A stretch of DNA of 64,000 nucleotides, from positions 1 through 64,000 of the forward strand of contig JAJZQX010000015.1 in the NCBI GenBank assembly GCA_021806645.1, in the 5' to 3' direction. Both the position numbers and the translations under genes were made by a program. This DNA is from Myxococcales bacterium. Lineage in GTDB: Bacteria; Myxococcota; Myxococcia; Myxococcales; Anaeromyxobacteraceae. Each line of letters starts with the position of its first letter. Positions within the stretch are counted from its first letter, which is position 1. Below, one piece after another: positions 53,320 to 62,081 of this stretch. Below the pieces are notes generated by a model. That model did no database searches, was not told the DNA's origin, and saw only the letters and a list, made by a program, of their open reading frames with translations.

Positions 53320-53664
53320 ATGACCCGACTCGTCCGTGCTTTCGCCGCCGTCGCCTGCGCCGGCCTCCTCTTCGCCGTCACCGCCTCCGCCCAGGCCGCC
53401 GCCGCCGGCAAGCAGGTGACCGTGACCGGCAAGCTGGCCTGCGCCATGTGCGTCCTGAAGCAGAAGGACGTGAAGAGCTGCACCAACGTGGTGGTGGTGA
53501 AGGAAGGCGGCAAGGAGGTGATCTACGCGCTGGCCGACAACGACGTCTCCAGGCCGCTCGTCATGGCGGCCTGCGAGAAGGCCCTGCCGGTGAAGGTGAC
53601 CGGCACCGTGACCGAGGCGGCCGGCAAGAAGACCATCACCGCCAGCAAGGTCGAGAAGAGCTGA
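53320..53664 (+). CDS. Exported Cys-containing protein of unknown function
   Basis: A 114-residue exported protein. The signal is AFAAVACAGLLFAVTASAQA. The mature part has a CAMC motif followed by KSCTN and a later AACEKA, so disulfides or metal binding are possible. It ends in a beta-strand rich region (VKVTGTVTEAAGKKTITASKVE). This pattern resembles small exported proteins in Planctomycetes and deltaproteobacteria. ATG 53320 is used; AGCCGAC lies just upstream. It faces the metH gene across a strong hairpin. Confidence 0.65.
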   Translation: MTRLVRAFAAVACAGLLFAVTASAQAAAAGKQVTVTGKLACAMCVLKQKDVKSCTNVVVVKEGGKEVIYALADNDVSRPLVMAACEKALPVKVTGTVTEAAGKKTITASKVEKS

Positions 53665-53697
53665 GCCGGACGCGCGGCCGGCGGGGGCGCGTCCGGC
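53665..53697. terminator. Strong hairpin between convergent genes
   Basis: GCCGGACGCGC (53665-53675) and GCGCGTCCGGC (53687-53697) form a perfect 11-bp stem around an 11-nt loop. It sits between the exported protein gene and metH, which converge, so it may end both transcripts. A U run is absent. Confidence 0.5.
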
Positions 53698-53700
53698 GCG

Positions 53701-56700
53701 CTACCCGGCCAGCACCGACTGCCCGCGGATGGTGAAGTAGACCGCCTCTGGGTGGTGCAGCACGATGGCGCTGGTCGACTGCTCCGGGACCATCTGGCAG
53801 GCCTCGGTCAGCGAGACGCCGATGGCGCGGTCGGGGTCGAGCAGCTTCCAGAGCTGCCGCTGGTCGTTCAGCTCGGGCCACGACGGGTAGCCCGGGCTGT
53901 AGCGCTTGCCCTGGTCGGGCCCCATCCCCAGCTCGGCCTTGACCGTGCGGTGCCAGTGCTCGGCCAGGGCCTCGGCCACCTCTACGGCGAGGCCGTGGAC
54001 GAAGAGGGCGCGCGAGTAGTCGCCGCGAGCATTGGCCTCGTCGGCCACCCGCGAGGCCGCGTCCCCCATGGTGACCACCTGGAAGGCGCAGACGTCGCTC
54101 CCCGGCTCGGTCTTGAAGTAGTCGGCCAGGCAGAGCAGCCGCTCGTCGGGCTGACGCGGGAAGCGCATGCGGGCCAGCTTCGCCTTGCGGTGGACCGGGT
54201 CGAGGATCACCAGCTCCTCGCCCTCGGCGTGGCAGGGCCAGTAGCCGTAGACCACCCTGGGCTGGAGCCAGCCCTGGGCCTGCGCCTCGGCCTTCAGCTC
54301 CTCCAGCTTGGGCGAGAACTCCTCGCGGATCATCCGCTCGTACTCCGCCCCCTTGGCCCGCACGCCCCACTGCAGCTTGTAGAGCTCGTTGAGGTCGAGG
54401 CACGGCCAGAGGTCGGAAAGCGGGATCTGGCCGCTGAGCACGGTGCGGGCGCCCCAGAACGGCGGCGTGGGGATGCGGGCGGCCGGGGCCACGGCCGAGC
54501 GGGCTCCGGGCGGCGGCCTGGGCGGCGGCTCGGGGAGGGGCGCGTCGCGTCCCTTGATGGCCCTCTCCAGCACCGCGTGCTTCAAGCCGTCGCGCTTCAC
54601 CGGGTCGACCAGCTGCTGGAGCAGCTCCAGCCCCTCGAAGGCGTCCTTGGCGTAGAAGACGCCGCCGGCGTATGGCGTGCCGCCCTGCACGAAGTGGGTC
54701 TTGTAGCCGAAGCGCCGGTTGATGGCGGCCCCGCCGATGATGACCGGGAACTGGAGGTTGCGCCGGCTCAGCTCCTCCACGCAGAAGGGCATCTGCTTTG
54801 AGGTGGAGACCAGCAGCGCCGAGAGGCCGATGGCGTCGGCGCCCACCTCGACCGCCTTCTCGATGACGGTGGCCACCGGGACCTGCTTGCCAAGGTCGTG
54901 CACCGTGAAGCCGTTGTTGGAGAGGATGGTCCTGACCAGGTTCTTGCCGATGTCGTGGACGTCGCCGTAGACGGTGGCCAGCACCACGATCCCCTTGGTC
55001 GAGCCGCCGGTCCTCTCGAGGAACTGCTCGAGGTGGCCGACCGCCTTCTTCATCACCTCGGCCGACTGGAGCACGAAGGGGAGGATCAGCTCGCCGGCGC
55101 CGAACTTGTCGCCCACGTCCTTCATGGCCGGCAGCAGCACCTCGTTGAGCACCGCCACCGCCGAGCGGCGGGTCAGCGCGTCGTCGATGAGCTTCTCGAT
55201 CCCCTCGGGACGGCGGTGGAGGATCTGCAGGTGGAGCCGTTCCTCGACGCTCTTGCCGGCCAGCAGATCCTCTGTGGGCGCGGGCGCCTTCTCCGTCCCC
55301 TTCTCGCCGAAGTGGGCGATGAGGCGGGTCAGCGCGTCGGGGCGCCGGTCGAAGATCAGCTCCTCGGCCAGCGTCCGCTCCACCTCGGGGAGGCTCGGGT
55401 AGGGAGTGACGTCCCTGGGGTTGACGATGGCGAGATCGAGGCCGGCCTGCACCGCGTGGTAGAGGAAGACCGAGTTGATCACCTCGCGGGCGTGCTTGGC
55501 CAGGCCGAAGCTGACGTTGGAGACGCCCAGCGTGGTGAGCACGCCCGGGGTCTCGGCCTTGATGCGCCGGATCCCCTCCAGGGTCTCGACGGCGCTGTGC
55601 CGGTACTCCTCGCCGCCGGTGGCCAGCGTGAAGGTGAGGGCGTCGAAGACCAGGCAGTCGGGCTCGATGCCGTACTCCCTGGCCACCGCCACGATGCGCG
55701 CCGCGACCTCGGCCTTGCGGTCGGCGGTCTGCGCCATCCCCTTCTCGTCGATGGTCATGCAGACCACCGCCGCGCCGTACCGCTTCACCAGGGGCAGCAC
55801 CTTCCTGACCCGCTCGCCGCTCTTCTCCAGGTTGATGGAGTTGACGATGCAGCGGCCCGGGTAGACCTTGAGCGCCGACTCTATGACGTCCGGCTCGGTC
55901 GAGTCGATCATCAGCGGCGCGTCGACCGCCTGGGCCAGCAGCTTCACCAGGGCGCGCATCTGCGCCCCCTCGTCGTCGCGCTCGTTGAGGGCCACGCAGA
56001 CGTCGAGGACGTGGGCGCCGGCCTCGACCTGGCCGCGGGCGATCTGCAGCAGCCCCGGGTAGTCGTCGGCGATGAGCAGCTCCTTCACCTTGCGCGAACC
56101 TTGCGAGTTGAGCCGCTCGCCCACCACCAGCGGGCGCGGCTCCAGCGTCAGCGCCACCGCCTTCATGGCCGAGCTGAGCTCGGGGCCGGGGCGCGGTCGG
56201 ACCCGCCGCGGCGCCCGCACCGTCTCGAGCCGCTCCAGCACCGCCTTCAGGTGCGCCGGGGTGGTGCCGCAGCAGCCGCCCACGATGTCGACGCCGAACT
56301 CGACGACGAAGCTGGCCAGCGCCTCGGCCAGCTCCTCGGGAGTGAGCTTGTAGACCGCCCGGCCGTCCACGTTCTCCGGCATGCCGGCGTTGGGCAGCAC
56401 CGAGACGTAGTGGCTGCACCGCTCGCCGAGGTAGCGGACCGCCTCGCGCATCTCGGCCGGGCCGGTCGAGCAGTTGAGGCCGATGGCGTCGACCGGCAGC
56501 CGCTCCAGCGTCGCCAGCGCGCTGGCGATGTCGGTGCCGAGCAGCATGCGGCCGTTCTGGTCGATGAGGGTGGGCTGGGCGATGATGAAGACGTCGCGCA
56601 TCAGCTCGCGACGGCAGGCGTCGGCGCCCAGCACCGCGGCGCGCAGCTCCAGCATGTCCTGGTGGGTCTCGAGGATGAGGGCGTCGACGCCCCCCTCGAT

Positions 56701-57150
56701 GAGCCCCTTGGCCTGCTCGAAGTAGATCCGCTCCAGCGCGTCGGCGGTGATGTTGCCGAGGGCCGGGTCGGAGGACGACGGCAGCATGCCGGTCGGGCCC
56801 ATCGAGCCGGCCACGAAACGAGGCTGCGACGGCGTGGCGTGGCGCTCGGCGGCGCGGCGGGCCAGGATGGCGGCGCGGAAGTTGACCTCGTAGGTGCGGT
56901 GGCCGAGGCCGTACTCGTCGAGCTTGAGCCGCGACGAGCCGAAGGTGTTGGTCTCGACCACGTCGCAGCCGACGGCGTAGTAGCGGCCGTGGATCTGCTC
57001 GATCAGGTCGGGGCGGGTCAGCGTGAGCAGGTCGTTGGCCCCCTCCTTGCCGCCGAAGTCGGAGCCGGTGAGGTGCTCGCCCTGGATCTGCGTCCCCATG
57101 GCCCCGTCGAAGACGAGGACGCGCCTGGCGATGGCCTCGCGAAAGGTCAC
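53701..57150 (-). CDS. metH: Cobalamin-dependent methionine synthase
   Basis: MetH transfers a methyl group from methyl-tetrahydrofolate to homocysteine through B12. The 1149-residue protein has all four modules in order. The homocysteine domain has zinc ligands Cys227, Cys293 and Cys294 (VGGCCGTTPAH). The pterin domain (about 330-600) includes LVVGERLNSQGS. The B12 domain has the DXHXXG motif DVHDIG at 730-735 with His732. The activation domain (about 890-1149) includes YSPGYPSWPEL. GTG 57150 overlaps the upstream lipoprotein stop by four bases. No cobalamin riboswitch was seen. Confidence 0.95.
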   Translation of the reverse strand: MTFREAIARRVLVFDGAMGTQIQGEHLTGSDFGGKEGANDLLTLTRPDLIEQIHGRYYAVGCDVVETNTFGSSRLKLDEYGLGHRTYEVNFRAAILARRAAERHATPSQPRFVAGSMGPTGMLPSSSDPALGNITADALERIYFEQAKGLIEGGVDALILETHQDMLELRAAVLGADACRRELMRDVFIIAQPTLIDQNGRMLLGTDIASALATLERLPVDAIGLNCSTGPAEMREAVRYLGERCSHYVSVLPNAGMPENVDGRAVYKLTPEELAEALASFVVEFGVDIVGGCCGTTPAHLKAVLERLETVRAPRRVRPRPGPELSSAMKAVALTLEPRPLVVGERLNSQGSRKVKELLIADDYPGLLQIARGQVEAGAHVLDVCVALNERDDEGAQMRALVKLLAQAVDAPLMIDSTEPDVIESALKVYPGRCIVNSINLEKSGERVRKVLPLVKRYGAAVVCMTIDEKGMAQTADRKAEVAARIVAVAREYGIEPDCLVFDALTFTLATGGEEYRHSAVETLEGIRRIKAETPGVLTTLGVSNVSFGLAKHAREVINSVFLYHAVQAGLDLAIVNPRDVTPYPSLPEVERTLAEELIFDRRPDALTRLIAHFGEKGTEKAPAPTEDLLAGKSVEERLHLQILHRRPEGIEKLIDDALTRRSAVAVLNEVLLPAMKDVGDKFGAGELILPFVLQSAEVMKKAVGHLEQFLERTGGSTKGIVVLATVYGDVHDIGKNLVRTILSNNGFTVHDLGKQVPVATVIEKAVEVGADAIGLSALLVSTSKQMPFCVEELSRRNLQFPVIIGGAAINRRFGYKTHFVQGGTPYAGGVFYAKDAFEGLELLQQLVDPVKRDGLKHAVLERAIKGRDAPLPEPPPRPPPGARSAVAPAARIPTPPFWGARTVLSGQIPLSDLWPCLDLNELYKLQWGVRAKGAEYERMIREEFSPKLEELKAEAQAQGWLQPRVVYGYWPCHAEGEELVILDPVHRKAKLARMRFPRQPDERLLCLADYFKTEPGSDVCAFQVVTMGDAASRVADEANARGDYSRALFVHGLAVEVAEALAEHWHRTVKAELGMGPDQGKRYSPGYPSWPELNDQRQLWKLLDPDRAIGVSLTEACQMVPEQSTSAIVLHHPEAVYFTIRGQSVLAG

Positions 57151-57455
57151 GGCGCGGGTGGCGTGTAGGCCAGCCCGCAGGCCTGCTTGCCGTCGGTGGT
57201 GTTGATCCACTCGCAGAACGAGGCGCCGGCCGGCGCGTTGCAGGTGGTGAGCGCGGCCTGGCACGCCGCGTAGTTGGCGTCCTTGAGACCGGCCGCGGAG
57301 ATCTGGTTCTTGACCTCGGCCTTGCAAGCGTCGCGGGCCGAGCCGGTGCCGGCGCACTGGCAGAGCCGGTTGCCCAGCTCCTGGCAGCTGTGGACGCCGC
57401 AGCCCTGCGCGGCGAGACCGGCGGTGAGGAGGAGGACGGCTGCGAGGAGACGCAT
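57147..57455 (-). CDS. Small Cys-rich lipoprotein upstream of metH
   Basis: A 102-residue lipoprotein with signal LLAAVLLLTAGLAAQGC. The mature part has about eight further cysteines (HSC, LCQC, DAC, AAC, TTC, FCEW, QAC), enough for several disulfides. Its stop overlaps the metH start (GTGA), so both genes should be co-translated. No known family. The pairing with a cytoplasmic enzyme is odd; it may be accidental operon neighbour. Confidence 0.7.
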   Translation of the reverse strand: MRLLAAVLLLTAGLAAQGCGVHSCQELGNRLCQCAGTGSARDACKAEVKNQISAAGLKDANYAACQAALTTCNAPAGASFCEWINTTDGKQACGLAYTPPAP

Positions 57456-57550
57456 GGGAGGGCGAAGATCACCCCACCGGCCCCCTCAGGTCAAGGCGGC
57501 CGGCTCCTGAATCTTTGCGCGGCCGGACCGTCCCTGCTAACGGAGGCCAC

Positions 57551-58216
57551 ATGCCCATTCCCGTCATCGCCGCCGCGCTGCTGGCCACCCTCGCCGCTCC
57601 CGTTTCGGAGGGAGTGGCCGCCCCCGCCCCCGCGACGACCGCCGCCGCGCCGTCGCCATCGGCCGCCGAGCTGACTCGAAAGGTGCAGGCCTTCTACGAG
57701 AAGACCCGCGACCTGGAGGCCGACTTCACGCAGACTTACGTCTACGCCGGGCTGGGCCGGAAGCTCACCTCGACCGGAACGCTCAAGGTGAAGAAGCCGG
57801 GCCTGATGCGCTGGGACTACCGGTCGCCCTCGCCCAAGGTGGTGGCGGTCACCGGCAAGAAGCTGGTGCAGTACGAGCCGGAGGAGCGGCAGGCCTACGT
57901 GGACGAGCAGTTCGACGCCACCGCCATGACCGCGGCGGTCGGCTTCCTGCTCGGCACCGGGGACCTGGCGCGCGACTTCGACGGCTCGCTGGGCCAGAAC
58001 GGGACGCTGGTGCTCCGCCCCAAGGTGGCCGATCCCCGCGTGGCCCGGATCACCTTCACGGTGGGGCCCGACGGCGAGGTGCTGGCCACCTCGGTGGTCG
58101 ACGGCTCCGGCAACGAGAACCGGCTGGCCTTCTCGGCCATCAAGCGCAACGCCGGGCTCGGCGACGGCGCCTTCGAGGTGAAGCTGCCGGCCGGGACGCG
58201 GCGGGTGGGGAGGTGA
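57551..58216 (+). CDS. lolA: Outer membrane lipoprotein carrier protein LolA
   Basis: LolA carries lipoproteins across the periplasm. The 221-residue protein has a signal peptide (VIAAALLATLAAPVSEGVAA), a helical opening KVQAFYEKTRDLEADFTQTYVYAG, and the beta-barrel-like part STGTLKVKKPGLMRWDYRSPSP with the family's conserved RW..R. It is divergent from the Cys-rich lipoprotein gene. ATG 57551 starts at the signal. A LolB was not seen. It is a strong call by family pattern. Confidence 0.9.
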   Translation: MPIPVIAAALLATLAAPVSEGVAAPAPATTAAAPSPSAAELTRKVQAFYEKTRDLEADFTQTYVYAGLGRKLTSTGTLKVKKPGLMRWDYRSPSPKVVAVTGKKLVQYEPEERQAYVDEQFDATAMTAAVGFLLGTGDLARDFDGSLGQNGTLVLRPKVADPRVARITFTVGPDGEVLATSVVDGSGNENRLAFSAIKRNAGLGDGAFEVKLPAGTRRVGR

Positions 58217-58333
58217 CCCTCAAGGGATCGCCGCCTGGGCGAACCCTCCCTGCGGCCGGCGGCTCGGACCCTTCGACGCCGGCCTCGGCGATGGACGGCG
58301 GAAGCCGCCTGGCTGGCCGGCCCACCCGAGAGG

Positions 58334-58846
58334 ATGAGCCACATGACACGCACGAGCTTCGGCATCTGGACGCTGGCGGCCTCCCTGGCCGCGGCGGCTC
58401 CCATGACGGTTCCGGCCCAGGAGCGGGCCATCCGCATCGACATCCCCGTGAAGCTCGAGCAGGCGAACGTGGTCTTCAACATGGACCACCTCGCGTTCCA
58501 GGGCGACTACCCGGTGGGCATGAAGTACATGCACCTGCTGGCCCAGCGCTTGAAGGAGACCGGGTCGAAGGGGCGAATCGTCGGCGTCTTCCACGGGGCG
58601 GCCGCCTACATGACCCTGAACGACCGGGCCTACGACGCCCACCGCAAGGTCACGACCGGGAATCCCTTCAAGAAGCTCATCGCGGATCTCCAGGCCGAGG
58701 GCGTGCAGATCGAGGAGTGCGCGGTCTCGATGCGCGGGAACGGCTGGAGCAACGACGACCTGCTCCCCGGCGTGAAGGTCAACACCGGCGCGGTGGGCCG
58801 GATCATCCAGCTCGTCCAGCAGGGCTACGTGCAGATCCAGCCCTGA
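58334..58846 (+). CDS. Periplasmic DsrE/DsrF-like protein
   Basis: A 170-residue protein with an export signal (LAASLAAAAPMTVPAQ) and a DsrE-like fold. Segments such as KLEQANVVFNMDHLAFQGDYPVGMKYMHLLAQRL, RIVGVFHGAAAYMTLND, and a C-terminal VGRIIQLVQQGYVQIQP fit the family of sulfur-related DsrE domain proteins. A single Cys (IEECAVSM) lies where active Cys sits in the family. It may handle sulfane sulfur in the periplasm; evidence is the family only. ATG 58334 or 58343 are both plausible. Confidence 0.78.
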   Translation: MSHMTRTSFGIWTLAASLAAAAPMTVPAQERAIRIDIPVKLEQANVVFNMDHLAFQGDYPVGMKYMHLLAQRLKETGSKGRIVGVFHGAAAYMTLNDRAYDAHRKVTTGNPFKKLIADLQAEGVQIEECAVSMRGNGWSNDDLLPGVKVNTGAVGRIIQLVQQGYVQIQP

Positions 58847-59125
58847 CCGGGCTGTGTGCCGAGCTCCCGAATCCGCGCCGGCCCGAGCGGTCGCGGACTG
58901 CCGCGGCGCTGCGGCGGCCCGTTCGAGGTGAGGATCCCGCCTCCGGCGCCGGCCAGCACGAGGAGCGTGGCCTCCTTGGCCTGGGGCGGGGCACCAGCCT
59001 CGTCCCAAGGGAGCGGGGACCCATCGCCGCGCGCGCCGAAGTTGCACTAGAGTGCGGGCACGGCCCCTCGCGGGCCTCCCCCGCCCCGCCGCTCCACGAT
59101 CGCTTTCGCCACGAGGAGACGCCAC
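58847..59125. other. Intergenic region upstream of acuI
   Basis: Two hundred and seventy-nine bases without a recognised gene. A small inverted repeat GCACT-AG-AGTGC lies at 59044-59055, 71 bp before the acuI start, and could be an operator. The minus strand is open in one frame without family resemblance. A GGAG ribosome binding site occurs at 59116-59119. Confidence 0.4.
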
Positions 59126-60106
59126 ATGTTCAAGGCCCTGGTGCTGGAGAAGTCCCCGGAGTTCAGCGCGGCGGCGCGCGAGGTGGGCGACGACTTCCTG
59201 CCCGATGGGGACGTGGACCTGGCGGTGGAGTACTCCACCATCAACTACAAGGACGCGCTCGCCATCACCAACCGCTCGCCGGTGGTGCGCAGCTGGCCGA
59301 TGGTGGCCGGCATCGACGGCGCCGGCACCGTGACGGCCAGCCGACACCCGGCCTGGAAGGCGGGGGACAAGGTCGTGCTCAACGGCTTCGGCGTGGGCGA
59401 GTCGCACAAGGGCTGCCTCGCCGAGCGGGCGCGCCTGAAGGGCGACTGGCTGGTGCGCCGCCCCGACGCCTTCACGGCGCGGCAGGCCATGGCGATCGGC
59501 ACCGCCGGCTACACCGCCATGCTCTGCGTGCTGGCGCTGGAGCGGCACGGGCTCAGGCCCGGCACGGGCGAGGTGCTGGTTACCGGCGCCACCGGCGGCG
59601 TCGGCTCGGTGGCGGTGGCCCTGCTCTCCCGGCTCGGTCACCGGGTGGTGGCCTCCACCGGCAAGGCGAGCGAGGCGGCCTACCTGACCGGGCTGGGCGC
59701 GACCAGCGTCATCGACCGGGCCGAGCTGGGGGCGCCCGGCAAGCCACTCCAGAAGGAGCGCTGGGCGGCGGCGGTCGACGCGCTCGGCAGCCACACGCTG
59801 GTCAACGCCTGCGCGCAGACCCGGTACGGCGGCGCGGTGGCGGCCTGCGGGCTGGCGCAGGGGTACGACCTCCCGGGCACGGTGATGCCCTTCATCCTGC
59901 GCGGCGTCTCGCTGCTGGGCGTGGACAGCGTGATGGCGCCGCTGCCGCTCCGGCAACAGGCCTGGCAGCGGCTGGCCAAGGATCTCGACCCGGCGCGGCT
60001 CGAGTCGATGGTGAAGGAGATCGCCCTCGACGACGCCGTCGCCCAGGCCCCGGTCATGCTGGCCGGCCAGCTGCGGGGGCGGGTGGTGGTGCGGACCAGC
60101 GCCTGA
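59126..60106 (+). CDS. acuI: Acrylyl-CoA reductase-type MDR oxidoreductase (AcuI/YhdH)
   Basis: A 326-residue NADPH-dependent medium-chain oxidoreductase that reduces acrylyl-CoA to propionyl-CoA, relieving toxicity of acrylate. It has the AcuI layout: STINYKDALAITNRSPVVRSWPMVAGIDGAGTV, the GVGESHKGCLAERAR block, the Rossmann motif VTGATGGVGSVAVALL, and VASTGKASEAAYLTGLGA. The C-terminal ~20 residues overlap the 3' end of the convergent agmatine deiminase gene by 53 bp. ATG 59126 with GGAG upstream. Confidence 0.9.
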   Translation: MFKALVLEKSPEFSAAAREVGDDFLPDGDVDLAVEYSTINYKDALAITNRSPVVRSWPMVAGIDGAGTVTASRHPAWKAGDKVVLNGFGVGESHKGCLAERARLKGDWLVRRPDAFTARQAMAIGTAGYTAMLCVLALERHGLRPGTGEVLVTGATGGVGSVAVALLSRLGHRVVASTGKASEAAYLTGLGATSVIDRAELGAPGKPLQKERWAAAVDALGSHTLVNACAQTRYGGAVAACGLAQGYDLPGTVMPFILRGVSLLGVDSVMAPLPLRQQAWQRLAKDLDPARLESMVKEIALDDAVAQAPVMLAGQLRGRVVVRTSA

Positions 60107-61181
60107 ACCGCCCGGGGCTGGCCGGCTCCTGCTGCGACAGGCAGTGGAGCGTGCCCAGCCCCCAGACCAGGTCCACGGCGTGGACGCCGATCACCGGCCG
60201 GTCGCGGAAGAGCTCGCCCAGGATCCCGAGCGCCACCCGGTCGCTGGGATCGTTGAAGGTCGGCACCAGCACGGCGGCGTTGGCGACGTAGAAGTTGGCG
60301 TAGCTGGCCGGGAGCCGCTGGCCGTCGAGGACCAGCGGCGCCGGCATGGGGAGCGCAACCACCTCGGGGCGCGAGCCGTCCTCGAGGCGCGCTCCCTCGA
60401 GCCGCTCCCGGTTCTCCTCCAGCGGCACGTGGTTGGCGTCGGCGCCGTCCGGTTCGCGGCACAGGACGATGGTGCGGGAGTTCACGAACCGGGCGAGGTC
60501 GTCCACGTGGCCGTGGGTGTCGTCGCCGGCGATGCCGCGCCCGAGCCAGATGGTGTTCCCGGCGCCCAGCACCTCGCGGAAGACCTGCTGGTAGTCGTCG
60601 CGGCCGAAGCCCGGGTTGCGGACCTGGACCTCGGGGTCGAGCAGGCACTCCTCGGTGGTGAGGATGGTCCCGGCGCCGTTCACGTCGATGGCGCCGCCTT
60701 CGAGCACCACCTCGCGCCCACGGTGGACCACCGGCAGGAGCGGAACGCCGAGCGCCCTGGCGGCGCGCGCCGGCGTGCGGGCGTCCTTCTTCCAGTCGTC
60801 GTACTTGGCCCAGGCGTTGAAGCGAAAGGAGGCGATGGCGCGGGCCGGCTGCTCGTCGCGGCCGGTGAGCCAGATGGGGCCGGTGTCGCGGCACCAGCCC
60901 CGGTCGGTGGGGAAGCGCCGGAAGTCCACGGCCGCGAGCGGCGCGCCGACGCGGGCGAGGAGCGCCCGTGCCCTCCGCTGGTTTGCCGCGTCCTCGACCA
61001 GCAGGCGGACCGTCTCGCCACGAGCGACGAGGCGGACGATCTCGCCGAAGACCCACGGGATGGGGGCGAACTTGCCAGGCCAGTCGCGGGCGTTGTGCGG
61101 CCAGGCCAGCCAGGTGGCCTCGTGCCGGGCCCACTCCGCGGGCATGGTGAAGCCCTGGGAGGCGGGGGTGCGGGTCGCCAT
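60054..61181 (-). CDS. aguA: Agmatine deiminase
   Basis: AguA hydrolyses agmatine to N-carbamoylputrescine and ammonia. The 375-residue protein shows TMPAEWARHEATWLAWPH, FPTDRGWCRDTGPIWL, EGGAIDVNGAG, GDDTHGHVDDLARFV, and the active-site Cys in GLGTLHCLSQQ. Normally the protein ends soon after this Cys block; here 20 or so further residues of Pro/Arg-rich sequence follow, reaching into the 3' end of acuI. It is 5 bp after aguB, in the same operon. ATG 61181 is used. Confidence 0.92.
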   Translation of the reverse strand: MATRTPASQGFTMPAEWARHEATWLAWPHNARDWPGKFAPIPWVFGEIVRLVARGETVRLLVEDAANQRRARALLARVGAPLAAVDFRRFPTDRGWCRDTGPIWLTGRDEQPARAIASFRFNAWAKYDDWKKDARTPARAARALGVPLLPVVHRGREVVLEGGAIDVNGAGTILTTEECLLDPEVQVRNPGFGRDDYQQVFREVLGAGNTIWLGRGIAGDDTHGHVDDLARFVNSRTIVLCREPDGADANHVPLEENRERLEGARLEDGSRPEVVALPMPAPLVLDGQRLPASYANFYVANAAVLVPTFNDPSDRVALGILGELFRDRPVIGVHAVDLVWGLGTLHCLSQQEPASPGRFRRWSAPPPAPAAGRPA

Positions 61182-61186
61182 CGCCG

Positions 61187-62074
61187 TCAATCGCGGAAGC
61201 GGCGGGTGAGGTCGCCGTAGGCGTCGATGCGCCGGTCGCGGAGGAAGGGCCAGTGGCGGCGCGTCTCCTCGATCCTGGCGAGATCGACGGTGGCCAGCAG
61301 GATCTCCTCCTGGTCCGTGGAGCCCTCGGCGATCATCACGCCGAAGGGATCGCAGACGAAGGAGCCGCCCCAGAACTCCAGTCCGGCGTCCCCGGGCTGG
61401 TCGCGCTCGTGGCCGACGCGGTTCACGGCCGCCACGTAACAGCCGTTGGCGATGGCGTGGGCCCGCTGCGCCGTCTTCCAGGCGTCGCGCTGGGCCGCGC
61501 CGAACCGGGCCTTCTCGGCCGGGTGCCAGCCGATGGCGGTCGGGTAGAAGAGGACGGCGGCGCCGGCCAGCGCCGTGAGCCGGGCCGCCTCCGGGTACCA
61601 CTGGTCCCAGCAGATGAGCGTGCCGATCCGGCCGTGGCGGGTGTCTACGGCCTTGAAGCCCAGGTCACCCGGTGTGAAGTAGAACTTCTCGTAGAAGGCC
61701 GGGTCGTCGGGGATGTGCATCTTCCGGTAGACCCCGGCCACGCCGCCGTCGGCGTCGAGGACGACGGCGCTGTTGTGGTAGAGCCCCGGCGCGCGCCGCT
61801 CGAAGATGGGGACCACCACCGCCACGCCCAGCCGCTTCGCCACCGGCGCCAGCGCCTGCACCGACGGACCGTCGAGCCCCTCGGCCAGGTCGAAGTGGGC
61901 GTGGGTCTCCGACTGGCAGAAGTAGGGCGTGCGGTACAGCTCGGGCAGGCAGATCACCTGCGCGCCGCGGCCGGCCGCGTCCGCGATCCGCGCCGCCGCC
62001 GTCGCCGTGTTCTGGGCCGGGTCCTCCGACATCGCCATCTGGACCAGCCCGACCTGGAAGCGATTCGCGCTCAT
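61187..62074 (-). CDS. aguB: N-carbamoylputrescine amidase
   Basis: AguB converts N-carbamoylputrescine to putrescine, CO2 and ammonia. The 295-residue carbon-nitrogen hydrolase has the Glu-Lys-Cys triad: Glu in LPELYRTPYF, Lys in YRKMHIPDD, Cys in LICWDQWYPEAAR. Start ATG 62074 follows the ferric-reductase-like gene by 7 bp, and aguA follows 5 bp later. This is one operon for putrescine formation. Confidence 0.93.
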   Translation of the reverse strand: MSANRFQVGLVQMAMSEDPAQNTATAAARIADAAGRGAQVICLPELYRTPYFCQSETHAHFDLAEGLDGPSVQALAPVAKRLGVAVVVPIFERRAPGLYHNSAVVLDADGGVAGVYRKMHIPDDPAFYEKFYFTPGDLGFKAVDTRHGRIGTLICWDQWYPEAARLTALAGAAVLFYPTAIGWHPAEKARFGAAQRDAWKTAQRAHAIANGCYVAAVNRVGHERDQPGDAGLEFWGGSFVCDPFGVMIAEGSTDQEEILLATVDLARIEETRRHWPFLRDRRIDAYGDLTRRFRD

Positions 62075-62081
62075 CGCGCCC

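Noticed and set aside
53636-57472. Second long minus-strand frame over metH
   Set aside because: It is an alternate frame of the metH region; metH in the other frame shows all four domains.
57456-57550. Possible cobalamin riboswitch for the metH unit
   Set aside because: Only 95 bp separate the divergent genes, with no B12-box-like sequence and no multi-stem folding seen.
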